From positions 207,423-271,422 of the forward strand of contig CAYMPH010000005.1 in the NCBI GenBank assembly GCA_964392365.1: a DNA stretch of 64,000 nt, read 5' to 3'. Positions 50,535 through 59,654 of this stretch are shown one piece after another. Source of the stretch: CAYMPH01 sp964392365 (GTDB lineage Bacteria; Spirochaetota; UBA4802; UBA5550). Position 1 is the stretch's first letter, and each line of letters starts with the position of its first letter. Under the pieces are notes generated by a model. That model searched no databases. It had not been told where the DNA came from and saw only the letters and a program-made list of their open reading frames with translations. The translations under genes and the position numbers were made by a program.

Positions 50535-52568
50535 ATGGAGACATCCCAATCTTTAAAATTCATCCGCAAAAGAGACGGCAGGGTTGCCTCTTTTGATCAG
50601 TCTAAAATAACAGATGCTATTTTCACTGCAGCTAAAGCTGTCGGCGGAAGCGACAGATCAACTGCACAATCAGTATCTGATTCTGTTGTAGGAATTTTAT
50701 CAATAATATACAAAGATGGAAGAATTCCTGCTGTTGAAAATGTTCAGGATCTTGTTGAAAAAATGCTCATTGAGCGCGGTCACGCAAAAGTAGCAAAAGC
50801 TTACATTATATATAGAGAACAGCATAGAAAGATCAGAGACGGGAAAAGCCTTCTCAATGAAGGTATTCAATTAATAGAACAATACCTGGATAAATCCGAC
50901 TGGCGGGTAAATGAAAACAGCAATATGAGTTTTTCGCTTCAGGGGCTTAACAACCACATAGCAACAGCAATTACTGCAAAATACTGGCTTGAGCGGATTT
51001 ATCCTCCTGAAATCAGAGATTCACATGTCAATTGCGATTTTCATCTTCACGATCTCGGGCTTCTTTCCGCATATTGCGTTGGATGGGATTTAAGGGATCT
51101 CCTTATAAAAGGTTTTGGCGGAGTTTCAGGAAAAGTTGAGAGCGGCCCTGCTAAACATTTCAGATCTGCTCTCGGTCAGATAGTAAATTTTTTCTATACG
51201 CTGCAGGGGGAATCTGCAGGAGCACAGGCATTTGCCAACTTCGATACATATCTTGCGCCTTTCATCAGATATGACAGCCTTAGCTATCAGGAAGTCAAAC
51301 AGGCAATGCAGGAATTTATTTTTAATATGAATATTCCTACGCGGGTAGGATTTCAGACTCCATTTACCAATGTTACTCTTGATTTAAATGCACCATCAAC
51401 TATAGCCAATGAACACGTAATCAGGGGCGGTCAGGTAATGCCTGAAATATACGGTGATTTCCAGAAAGAAATGGATATGTTCAATTCAGCTTTTGCAGAA
51501 TGCCTTACTGAGGGAGACGCAAAAAACAGAATTTTTACATTCCCTATTCCAACATATAATATTACTAAAGATTTCGACTGGAACAATGAAAACTTAAACA
51601 GCGTCTGGGAAATGACAGCAAAATACGGAATACCTTATTTTGCGAATTTTATAAATTCAGACATGTCAGCTGAAGATGCACGATCAATGTGCTGCCGTCT
51701 CAGACTTGACAACAGGGAGCTGCGCAAGCGTGGTGGAGGTTTATTCGGCGCTAATCCTTTAACAGGAAGCATCGGCGTTGTTACCATCAATCTTCCAAGA
51801 CTCGCGTATAAATCTGAAAATGAAAATGAATTCTTTTCCGGTCTTGAAAGAATTATGAGTCTTGCGAAAGATTCTCTCGAAATAAAAAGAAAAGCTCTGG
51901 AATCTTTTACTGAAAATAATCTCTACCCATATACAAAATATTATCTTGGTGATATTTTTGAAAGAGAAGGCAAATTCTGGGTTAATCATTTCTCAACTAT
52001 CGGACTTGTCGGCATGAATGAAGCATGTATCAATCTTCTCAATACAGATATTTCTTCAATCGAAGGAAAAGATTTCGCCAAGAAAACCCTTGATTTCATG
52101 AGAGATATTATATTAAAGTATCAGGAAGAAAGCGGCTGTCTGTTTAACCTTGAAGCCACTCCGGCAGAAGGTGTCAGCTATAGATTCGCAATGCACGACA
52201 GAAAAACCTTTCCTGATATAAAAACTTCCGGAAATGCAGAACCATATTATACGAATTCCGTGCACCTGCCTGTAAATCACACTGATGATATGTTTGATGT
52301 TCTTGATCACCAGGACGAGCTGCAGACAAGGTTTACAGGCGGTACAGTAGTTCATCTATTCCTTGGTGAAAAAATAGATGATATCTCAACTGTTAAGGCT
52401 CTTGTGAAAAAAATTGCAGAAAACTATTCACTCCCGTATTTTACAGTTACTCCGACTTTCAGCATTTGTCCTGTTCACGGCTACATTTCCGGTGAACACA
52501 AATACTGCCCGTATGAACATTCCGGAGAAGAAATGAAAAAATTTGGAATTGAAGTTGATATTAAATAA
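50535..52568 (+). CDS. nrdD: Class III (anaerobic) ribonucleotide reductase, catalytic chain lacking the glycyl-radical tail
   Basis: 677 residues. Makes deoxyribonucleotides without oxygen. N-terminal ATP-cone (FIRKRDGRVASFDQSKITDAI, about 8-95), catalytic barrel with MCCRLRLDNRELRKRGGGLFGANPLTG (thiyl Cys region), a formate/substrate region and a C-terminal Zn-like segment ICPVHGYISGEHKYCPYEHS. In standard NrdD a Cys-rich Zn site is followed by a glycyl-radical motif RVxGY; here the chain ends at VDIK without it, and the fourth Zn position reads His/Glu instead of CxxC. The radical motif is in the next ORF. GGAG before the ATG. Confidence 0.93.
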   Translation: METSQSLKFIRKRDGRVASFDQSKITDAIFTAAKAVGGSDRSTAQSVSDSVVGILSIIYKDGRIPAVENVQDLVEKMLIERGHAKVAKAYIIYREQHRKIRDGKSLLNEGIQLIEQYLDKSDWRVNENSNMSFSLQGLNNHIATAITAKYWLERIYPPEIRDSHVNCDFHLHDLGLLSAYCVGWDLRDLLIKGFGGVSGKVESGPAKHFRSALGQIVNFFYTLQGESAGAQAFANFDTYLAPFIRYDSLSYQEVKQAMQEFIFNMNIPTRVGFQTPFTNVTLDLNAPSTIANEHVIRGGQVMPEIYGDFQKEMDMFNSAFAECLTEGDAKNRIFTFPIPTYNITKDFDWNNENLNSVWEMTAKYGIPYFANFINSDMSAEDARSMCCRLRLDNRELRKRGGGLFGANPLTGSIGVVTINLPRLAYKSENENEFFSGLERIMSLAKDSLEIKRKALESFTENNLYPYTKYYLGDIFEREGKFWVNHFSTIGLVGMNEACINLLNTDISSIEGKDFAKKTLDFMRDIILKYQEESGCLFNLEATPAEGVSYRFAMHDRKTFPDIKTSGNAEPYYTNSVHLPVNHTDDMFDVLDHQDELQTRFTGGTVVHLFLGEKIDDISTVKALVKKIAENYSLPYFTVTPTFSICPVHGYISGEHKYCPYEHSGEEMKKFGIEVDIK

Positions 52569-52597
52569 TACCGATAATATAAATAAGGAGATCTAAT

Positions 52598-52768
52598 ATG
52601 AGTAAAGAGACAAAAGTTCCAGTAGAAGTTTATTCCCGTGTTGTGGGTTATTTCAGACCGGTAAATCAGTGGAATAAAGGCAAAAGAGAAGAATTCAGCG
52701 ATAGAAAAGAATACAGACTAAATTCCTCAATCACATCATCAGCTTATGAATATCAGAGGGCTGTATAA
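52598..52768 (+). CDS. Separate glycyl-radical domain of anaerobic ribonucleotide reductase (56 residues)
   Basis: Begins MSKETKVPVEVYSRVVGYFR. The RVVGY motif holds the radical glycine (Gly17); PVNQWNKGKREEF follows as at the NrdD C-terminus, then KEYRLNSS and a short tail. AAGGAG lies 7 bases before the ATG. The gap from the nrdD stop is 29 bases and out of frame with nrdD, so read-through cannot join them. It overlaps nrdG by 23 bases. I read it as a stand-alone radical subunit that must dock onto NrdD, analogous in principle to the GrcA spare part of pyruvate formate-lyase. Confidence 0.85.
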   Translation: MSKETKVPVEVYSRVVGYFRPVNQWNKGKREEFSDRKEYRLNSSITSSAYEYQRAV

Positions 52769-53444
52769 AACCTCGCTGATTGATTATCCCGGTAAAATAT
52801 CAGCGGTTGTATTTACCGGGGGATGCAATCTTAAATGCGGGTTCTGCCACAATCCTGATCTTGTTTTAAACCACAACAAATTACAGGAAATCAGCATAGA
52901 TGATATTATATCATTCCTGAAAAAAAGATATCCGATAATAGATGCGCTGGTTATTACAGGCGGCGAACCTACACTTTCTCCAAATATCGAAAAATTCAGC
53001 AAAGAAATAAAATCTCTCGGGATTTCAATTAAAATTGACACCAACGGATTAAAGCCTGAAATCATATCATCTCTTATTAAAAATAAATTAATAGATTATG
53101 TTGCTCTTGATATAAAAACATCACCTGAGAAATACGAAACTGCTACAGGTGCCAAACCTGATTTCACCAAAATTCTTGAAACTTTAAAAATATTAACCGG
53201 TTCCGGAATACAATATGAAGTCCGTACAACATGCATACCCGGGCTTGTAACAGAAAAAGATATTACTGAAATCGGAGAAGCTGTTGGTCATCTCGATAAA
53301 TATTACCTGCAGCAGTTTTTCCCGGATAAACCGCTGATAGATGAAAGCTTCAGAAAACTTACACCCTATACAACCGATGTTCTGCATAAATTCAAAGAGG
53401 CAGCATCCTCGTTTTCTACTTTTACAGGATTAAGAGGTATATAA
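52746..53444 (+). CDS. nrdG: Anaerobic ribonucleotide reductase activase (NrdG type)
   Basis: 232 residues. Radical SAM enzyme that installs the glycyl radical in NrdD. CNLKCGFCHNPD (CxxxCxxC) with SLIDYPGKISAVVFTGG before it, and ITGGEPTLSPN, SIKIDTNGLKP follow. The length and motifs match the NrdG2 subgroup (TIGR02495 type). Starts inside the small glycyl-radical gene, overlapping its end by 23 bases, with no good ribosome-binding site of its own, so translation is likely coupled. Confidence 0.92.
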   Translation: MNIRGLYKTSLIDYPGKISAVVFTGGCNLKCGFCHNPDLVLNHNKLQEISIDDIISFLKKRYPIIDALVITGGEPTLSPNIEKFSKEIKSLGISIKIDTNGLKPEIISSLIKNKLIDYVALDIKTSPEKYETATGAKPDFTKILETLKILTGSGIQYEVRTTCIPGLVTEKDITEIGEAVGHLDKYYLQQFFPDKPLIDESFRKLTPYTTDVLHKFKEAASSFSTFTGLRGI

Positions 53445-54008
53445 ATGCCGGATTTTAATAATGAAATGTTAACAATGCTTTACATTTTTTTTGCACGGAT
53501 TATTGATGTTTCAATCGGAACAATACGTATAATTCTTATATCAAGGGGTTATAGAAAAATAACTCCAATACTCGGTTTTTTTGAAGTGCTAATATGGCTC
53601 ACAGCTGTAAGCAAAGCATTATATAACCTTAACGGGATACACAGCTATTTTATTTATGCTGCCGGTTTTGCAGCAGGGACATATATAGGAATGCTGATAG
53701 AATCAAAACTATCAATAGGTTACCAGCACATAAGAATAATAACAAGCAAACATGTTTCAGCTCTTCCTCTTGAACTTAGAGAAGAAGGATTTGGCGTTAC
53801 AATCGTTGACGGCATGGGAATGAAAGGCCCGGTAAATATTCTCTACACCCTTGCTCACAAGAAGGATATAAAAAAAATAATAGATATTACAAACATTCTT
53901 GAACCAAGTGCTTTTATTACAATTGAAGAAGTTAAAACCCATCAAAAAGGTTATCTGATTCATAAAAACATAAGCCATCTTATTCAACGCGATAATAATA
54001 AAAAATAA
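53445..54008 (+). CDS. DUF2179 membrane protein (UPF0316)
   Basis: 187 residues. Three N-terminal membrane segments (about 8-28, 40-60, 65-85) with the family marks FFARIIDVSIGTIRIILISRGYRKI and AAGFAAGTYIGMLIE, then a cytoplasmic DUF2179 domain (VTIVDGMGMKGPVNILYTLAHKKDIKKI). Family function unknown. Starts immediately after the nrdG stop, in the same operon. Confidence 0.82.
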   Translation: MPDFNNEMLTMLYIFFARIIDVSIGTIRIILISRGYRKITPILGFFEVLIWLTAVSKALYNLNGIHSYFIYAAGFAAGTYIGMLIESKLSIGYQHIRIITSKHVSALPLELREEGFGVTIVDGMGMKGPVNILYTLAHKKDIKKIIDITNILEPSAFITIEEVKTHQKGYLIHKNISHLIQRDNNKK

Positions 54009-54060
54009 TCTTGCCTGCAATCGGCATTAATGAAATTTTGCATCAAGCAGGAGAATCTTC

Positions 54061-55365
54061 ATGATAAAAATAAAAAAACTAAGCGAACTTACAAAAAATG
54101 AAAAATTTAAATTATTTAACCGCTTCGGGGATGATTTCAGCAAAATACTTAATGAAACAGTTATACCCATCGTAAAAGATGTAATCAATAATGGTGATAA
54201 TGCTGTAATTAAATACACTGAAAAATTTGATGGAGTAAAATTAGATAAAATAATTGCCGGAACAGATGAAATTGAATCCGGTTATAAAAAAATAGATAAA
54301 AAAATAATCTCCGCCTTTTCCCAGGCTAAAAAGAACATAGAGGAATTTCATTTAAAACAGTTAAAAACCAATATGGAATACTCCAGAAATGACGGTACCC
54401 GGCTTGGAATAATGCATCACCCTATAGAAAGCGCCGGCATATATGTTCCTGGAGGCAAGGCATCTTATCCATCATCTATACTGATGGGAGTTATACCCGC
54501 TAAAATTGCCGGTGTTGAACATATAACTGTAATCACCCCTCCAGATAAAGAAGGAAACATTCCTGATATTATTTGTGCTGTTTGTAAAATTGCCGGTGTT
54601 ACTTCAATAATAAAATCAGGCGGTGCTCAGGGAATTGCTGCTGCAGGATTTGGAACTGAAACTGTTAAAAAAGTTAATATCATTGTTGGGCCTGGAAATA
54701 TTTTTGTAACTGCTGCAAAAACATTTTTATTCAGTCAGGGATTAATACAGATAGATTCAATGGCTGGTCCAAGCGAAGTTCTAATTGCAGCAGATGAATC
54801 CGCAAATCCGAAATGGACAGCATTTGATCTGCTTTCTCAGGCAGAACATGACGAAATGGCTGAATCAATTCTTGTTACATCATCGGTTTCACTTGCAGAA
54901 GCTGTAAGAGATGAAATTGAAAAGGATTTAATATCCGGAGCGGGCAGAAGCAGTATAAAGAAAAAATCAATTTCAGATAACGGCCTGATTTTAATAGTAA
55001 AAGATATTGAGGAAGCAATCAGCTTTTCAAATAATTATGCTCCGGAGCACATGCAGCTTTTAGTTGATGACCCGTTTAAATATCTTGATAAAATTAAAAA
55101 TGTAGGATCTTTATTTTTAGGGCATATGTCCCCTGTTGCAGTTGGAGATTATTACTCCGGAACCAATCATATTCTGCCAACCGGAGGCTCTACAAGATTT
55201 TCTTCAGGTACATCTGTTGACACTTTCATGAGAAGAACAACATATCAGTACCTTACAAAAGATGCATTATCCAAAGCACGTGAATTCATAAATATAATGT
55301 CAGAAGTTGAGGGATTTAACGATAAACACGGCGGTTCAGTTAACGTAAGGTTTGAAAATGATTAA
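54061..55365 (+). CDS. hisD: Histidinol dehydrogenase
   Basis: 434 residues. Last two steps of histidine synthesis (histidinol to histidine, NAD+, Zn2+). Marks: GIYVPGGKASYPSSILMG, GPGNIFVTAAKTFLFS, DSMAGPSEVLIAAD, LLSQAEHDEMAE, NYAPEHMQLL and GTNHILPTGGSTRFSSG. Other his genes are absent nearby. It sits 52 bases after the DUF2179 gene in the same direction, CAGGAG ribosome-binding site, a strong terminator after it. Confidence 0.95.
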   Translation: MIKIKKLSELTKNEKFKLFNRFGDDFSKILNETVIPIVKDVINNGDNAVIKYTEKFDGVKLDKIIAGTDEIESGYKKIDKKIISAFSQAKKNIEEFHLKQLKTNMEYSRNDGTRLGIMHHPIESAGIYVPGGKASYPSSILMGVIPAKIAGVEHITVITPPDKEGNIPDIICAVCKIAGVTSIIKSGGAQGIAAAGFGTETVKKVNIIVGPGNIFVTAAKTFLFSQGLIQIDSMAGPSEVLIAADESANPKWTAFDLLSQAEHDEMAESILVTSSVSLAEAVRDEIEKDLISGAGRSSIKKKSISDNGLILIVKDIEEAISFSNNYAPEHMQLLVDDPFKYLDKIKNVGSLFLGHMSPVAVGDYYSGTNHILPTGGSTRFSSGTSVDTFMRRTTYQYLTKDALSKAREFINIMSEVEGFNDKHGGSVNVRFEND

Positions 55366-55390
55366 CCGGTTCCTTTGATTTGAATTCATA

Positions 55391-55428
55391 AAAAAACCCT
55401 TCAGCTTTTATCTGAAGGGTTTTTTTTA
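55391..55428. terminator. Bidirectional terminator between hisD and the FecR gene
   Basis: AAAACCCTTCAG, 7-base loop, CTGAAGGGTTTT, with A-run before and eight Ts after. It serves the convergent genes on both sides. Confidence 0.9.
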
Positions 55429-55448
55429 TTTCTTTAATTACTGTTTAA

Positions 55449-56750
55449 TTACATATTTTTACCTGACTTAAGATCTATTGTTTTATAACCGCCTGCAGTA
55501 TCGATATTCAGAATATTATCCTTGATTTCAATTTTACCTGCATTTTCAATTTTAACTTTCCAAACCAGCGTACTGTTGATCATTGCGCAGAATACATATT
55601 CTCCGGAAAGGATATACATTTTACCATCATAGGATATCGGTTTCTGACCTATTGTGCCTTCCCATACAATTTTGCCTTTAACAATATGCATAACACTGTC
55701 TTTGGTTATAACAAGTCTTCCAAGATTAGCAGCATCCTGCTTGCCGATTACTATTTTTCTATCATTCTCAATTTTTTCCTGAAGAGCTTTAGCAGCTTTC
55801 TCATTTGCTATTCTTTTTTCTTCTCTTTCTTTATCAGCTAATTTTTTTTCTTCATCTTTTTTCTTCTGAATTTTTTCTGCATCTTCTTTTTTCTGCTGCT
55901 CAATCTCTTTTGCTATATCATCAGAAGACATTGCAGATTTGTCCATGCCCATATCTTTAGGAGCATCTTTAATCTGAATTATCTCTTCTGCATCTTTTTT
56001 AGCTTCTGTAGTATCCTGAACATTGAATTTCTCTATTTTTTTAGGCTGAATAACTATTTCATCCTGGACCTGAACAAGTACTGAAGAAAGAACTGCATCT
56101 TTTTCTTTGGCTGATGCATCTTTATTTTCGGCATTGAGTTTATCCATGGCTGCTTCAACAAATTTTTCAGTTTTCTCAACATCTTTCTTTGTTATTTCAA
56201 GCTTCTGATTTTTTTCAAGTGTAGGGGAAACAGAAAGAATTTTTTCATCATTTCCTTCAAACTGTTTTAATCTTTTTGCCACCTGAACTTTACCATCAAG
56301 AACCATTATGGACGTTGTTTTATTAGCACTGGATTCAACAGTAAAACTTGTTCCTCTAACACCAGCTACTGCAGTTGGAGTGGATACAGTAAAACTGTCA
56401 GACTTAAGAAGTTTTTTTGGTTTGCATAACATTTTGCCTACTTCTAATGAAACTTTTGCATCTTCTGTATCGCCGCTTTTTATAAACTTAGCAACAGAAA
56501 TAATGGATTTTTCTTTCACTCTGACAAGCGAACTTCCTACTTTCAAATCGCAAACAGAATCAATTCCGGTTGCAATGCTGTCATTAACAGAAATTATTTC
56601 ACCGGAAACTGCTGATGCTCCATTTTTCTTAACATCACCCATTAAAAAAGTAATCATTAAAGGATTGTCTTTTGCTGCCTGTGGAGATTTTGAACACCCG
56701 AAATAAAAAGCTGCCAAAGCAATAAATATAATAATAGCAAATTTTTTCAT
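55449..56750 (-). CDS. FecR-domain lipoprotein with coiled coil
   Basis: 433 residues. Signal peptide with relaxed lipobox FYFGC. Residues about 35-185 are a FecR-like domain (GDVKKNGASAVSGEIISVNDSIATG, STPTAVAGVRGTSFTVESS, MVLDGKVQVAKRL). Then a charged coiled coil (KKEDAEKIQKKKDEEKKLADKEREEKR) and a beta-rich end (LVITKDSVMHIVKGKIVWEG). Domains of this type occur on exported spirochaete lipoproteins. No iron-dicitrate transporter genes or sigma factor are nearby, so it is not a classic FecR. Probably periplasmic. Confidence 0.8.
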   Translation of the reverse strand: MKKFAIIIFIALAAFYFGCSKSPQAAKDNPLMITFLMGDVKKNGASAVSGEIISVNDSIATGIDSVCDLKVGSSLVRVKEKSIISVAKFIKSGDTEDAKVSLEVGKMLCKPKKLLKSDSFTVSTPTAVAGVRGTSFTVESSANKTTSIMVLDGKVQVAKRLKQFEGNDEKILSVSPTLEKNQKLEITKKDVEKTEKFVEAAMDKLNAENKDASAKEKDAVLSSVLVQVQDEIVIQPKKIEKFNVQDTTEAKKDAEEIIQIKDAPKDMGMDKSAMSSDDIAKEIEQQKKEDAEKIQKKKDEEKKLADKEREEKRIANEKAAKALQEKIENDRKIVIGKQDAANLGRLVITKDSVMHIVKGKIVWEGTIGQKPISYDGKMYILSGEYVFCAMINSTLVWKVKIENAGKIEIKDNILNIDTAGGYKTIDLKSGKNM

Positions 56751-56908
56751 TATATGCCTCCATATTTAATAAGCATTATACACAATTATAATACCGCTGA
56801 TATATATAATAAGGTAAACTTTTATAAGAAAATCAAATATTTTTCAATAAAATCAAATAAAATGCTTCTAATATACAATAAAAAATAATAATTTTCTATA
56901 GTTTTGTT

Positions 56909-58486
56909 TTAATTTATAAGCTTCTGAATAATAGGAAGCATAATAATATCATTAATAATTACAAAAACCCCTAAAGCTATAAGAAGGGCCATTCCAACGG
57001 TTTGAATTTTTTCAAGTATTTTGTCATTTATCGGCTTTCCGCGGATCATTTCGAATGTAAATATTAAAATCTGACTGCCGTCAACCATTGGTATCGGCAA
57101 TAGATTCATTACCATCAGAATTATTGAGATTTTTGCCATAAGAATTATAAAAGCTGAAAGACCTTTATAATAAGCAACATCACCTGCAATTTTGGCAATA
57201 CGGATAGGGCCTGAAAGATTTTCTCTGACATTCATTTTCCCGGAAAAAAGCATTCCAAAGCCTTTCAGATTCATAACAATAAATTCGTAAGGCTCTGTTA
57301 ATGAATTAACAAATGCATCCGGAATATCGAATTTAACATCAACCATTTCTGGTTTAACTGCAGGGTAGATTCCGATTCTGCCGATTTTCTCTGAAGATAA
57401 AACTCCTTCATATTTTATAGTGCCATATTCAAGAGCAAGAGACTTATTCTGATTTTTTACAAAAATCTCATTAAATGCAGCAAGGTCTGATATTTCCTTT
57501 CCGTTTATTTTAATTTTCTTTTTTGCTATAAGTTTTTCAAGCTGATCAGAATCAAATAATGGAGTAGAAGAAATTTTCTTTTTTTCAGGACTTTCAGTTT
57601 TTTCTTTTGCTGATATTGAATATACATTACTCAAAACAGGTTTTACAGAAAGATTGATTTCTTTTCCTGATCTGCTTATTTTAAGATTAACATCTTTATT
57701 TCCGTTTTTATTTATATATTCAATAAAATCTGATTCTTTTGATATTGTTTTTCCATCAACAGAAAGTATTTCATCCATTTCCAGAATGCCTGCATCCCTG
57801 GCCGGACCTTTATCAAGAACACCTGCTACAGCAACTTTTGTACCATATGGCATTACACCAATACCGAATCTGCTGCCTTCGCCTAATGATTCAGGTTTAA
57901 TTGTGTAGGAAATTTCTTTGCCTTCACGTAAAACTTTTACAACTGTCTCTTTGCCTTCGGAAAAAAACATTGCAGTTTGAATTCCTGAAAAATCTGTAAT
58001 TTTTTTTCCGTTTATATTAATAACTGCATCTCCGTCTTTTAAACCTGCTTTAAATGCAGGAGATACGATGCTTCCTGATTTATAATATTCAGGAATATAA
58101 ATCCTATTGGTTTCCTTAGTATAACCGACAAGGTTCATTACAAAAAAAAGTATTATCCCGAAAAAAAGATTAAACAGCGGTCCCATTAAAACAGTAAAAA
58201 TTCTTTTAAGCGGATGCGCTGACAGGAATGCGTATCCCTCCTTCCCTGTTCTGTCCTCTGAAGCATCTTCACCGTAAAACTGGCAGTAGCCGCCAAGGGG
58301 TATAAGCGTTATCTGATATGTTGTATCACCAACCTGTTTTTTAATAAAACCCTTTCCGTAACCGAGTGAGAAAACCTGGGCTTTAATCCCGACCATCTTA
58401 CCGCCAAGCAGATGTCCGAGCTCGTGAATAAATATGCATAGACCAAGCAGAACTACTGCAGCTAAAATATATGTTACTGTTACCAT
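56909..58486 (-). CDS. rseP: Site-2 zinc metalloprotease RseP
   Basis: 525 residues. Intramembrane protease that cleaves transmembrane anti-sigma factors or signal peptides. HELGH at about residue 21 in an N-terminal membrane helix and the NLLPIPMVDGSQ (LDG-like) motif near 462 complete the zinc site. Two PDZ-like domains lie between (about 115-290). The C-terminus has two membrane helices. It is separated from dxr by 3 bases; last gene of the operon. Confidence 0.92.
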   Translation of the reverse strand: MVTVTYILAAVVLLGLCIFIHELGHLLGGKMVGIKAQVFSLGYGKGFIKKQVGDTTYQITLIPLGGYCQFYGEDASEDRTGKEGYAFLSAHPLKRIFTVLMGPLFNLFFGIILFFVMNLVGYTKETNRIYIPEYYKSGSIVSPAFKAGLKDGDAVININGKKITDFSGIQTAMFFSEGKETVVKVLREGKEISYTIKPESLGEGSRFGIGVMPYGTKVAVAGVLDKGPARDAGILEMDEILSVDGKTISKESDFIEYINKNGNKDVNLKISRSGKEINLSVKPVLSNVYSISAKEKTESPEKKKISSTPLFDSDQLEKLIAKKKIKINGKEISDLAAFNEIFVKNQNKSLALEYGTIKYEGVLSSEKIGRIGIYPAVKPEMVDVKFDIPDAFVNSLTEPYEFIVMNLKGFGMLFSGKMNVRENLSGPIRIAKIAGDVAYYKGLSAFIILMAKISIILMVMNLLPIPMVDGSQILIFTFEMIRGKPINDKILEKIQTVGMALLIALGVFVIINDIIMLPIIQKLIN

Positions 58487-58489
58487 TTA

Positions 58490-59644
58490 CTATCTCCTTT
58501 TAATCAGCGATTCAGCAAATATCCTCGCTTCTTTATCAGCATTAATTATTTCTTCTATATTCGAGTCTTTTACAACTTTAATGGTATTCATAGCCTTCTC
58601 GGCAATTTTTGCAATATCCGTAAAAGATATTTTTTTATCAAGAAACGCTCTGACAGCAATTTCATTTGAAGCATTAATTACAGCAGGCATTGTTCCGCCT
58701 ATCTTTCCTGCTTCAAAGCATAAGTTCAAAGAGGGATATCGTATATCATCGCACTGATTAAAATGCAGCGATCCTCTTTTAACAAGGTCAAGTTTGCCAA
58801 AATCATTTTTAACGCATTCAGGAAATGAAAAAGCATTCAGTATAGGCATCGCCATATCAGTAATTCCCATATGTGCAAAAACAGATCCATCGATAGTTTC
58901 AACCATTGAATGAACAACACTTTCAGGATGAATAACTACATCAATTCTATCATATGGAATATTAAAAAGATAATGAGCTTCTATAACTTCAAAACCTTTA
59001 TTCATAAGTGTCGCTGAATCAATTGTAATTTTATTGCCCATAACCCATGTCGGATGATTCAATGCCTCTTCAGGTGTAACTGCGTCAAGATCCTCTATAT
59101 AAAAGTCCCTGAGGCTTCCTCCAGAAGCAGTAAGTATGATTTTCTCAATATCTGTTACAGATAAATTTTTCATAATTGAAAAAATAGCACCGTGTTCGCT
59201 GTCAACAGGAATAAGCTCCACTTTTTTCTCTTTGACAGCTTTCATGAAAACATCGCCTGCCATGACCAGAGTTTCTTTATTAGCAAGAGCTATTCTTTTT
59301 GCAGATTTTATAGAAGCCAAGGAAGGAAGCAGACCTGCTGCTCCAACAATCGCAGTGAGAATAATATCAACGGGTCTTAATGCAATTTCAACTGCGGAAT
59401 TTTCTCCGTAAATAAATTCAATATCTTTATATTTATTTTTTAATGATTCAACTTTATTTTTATCAGAAGTCCCTATAGCGCAGATTTTCGGCGAAAATTC
59501 CGCAATCTGGCTTTCAAGCAGCTCAATATTATTATTGCATGCAAGACCGTATATTTTAAATTTTCCGGGAAAAGCTCTGATAACCTTCAGCGCAGAAGTG
59601 CCAATAGATCCGGTTGAACCGAGTATTGTTACAGTTTTCAGCAT
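58490..59644 (-). CDS. dxr: 1-deoxy-D-xylulose-5-phosphate reductoisomerase
   Basis: 384 residues. Second step of the MEP isoprenoid pathway. NADPH motif GSTGSIGTSALKVI, LANKETLVMAG, SEHGAIFSIM, SGGSLRDF, NHPTWVMGNKITIDSATLMNKGFEVIEA. Ten bases after cdsA, 3 bases before rseP. Standard operon order. Confidence 0.95.
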   Translation of the reverse strand: MLKTVTILGSTGSIGTSALKVIRAFPGKFKIYGLACNNNIELLESQIAEFSPKICAIGTSDKNKVESLKNKYKDIEFIYGENSAVEIALRPVDIILTAIVGAAGLLPSLASIKSAKRIALANKETLVMAGDVFMKAVKEKKVELIPVDSEHGAIFSIMKNLSVTDIEKIILTASGGSLRDFYIEDLDAVTPEEALNHPTWVMGNKITIDSATLMNKGFEVIEAHYLFNIPYDRIDVVIHPESVVHSMVETIDGSVFAHMGITDMAMPILNAFSFPECVKNDFGKLDLVKRGSLHFNQCDDIRYPSLNLCFEAGKIGGTMPAVINASNEIAVRAFLDKKISFTDIAKIAEKAMNTIKVVKDSNIEEIINADKEARIFAESLIKRR

Positions 59645-59654
59645 GGAAACTTTA

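Noticed and set aside
50535..52768. Reading nrdD and the 56-residue ORF as one gene broken by a frameshift
   Set aside because: The small ORF has its own well-spaced AAGGAG and ATG, and nrdD ends with a normal stop. A sequencing indel is still possible and is listed as a test.
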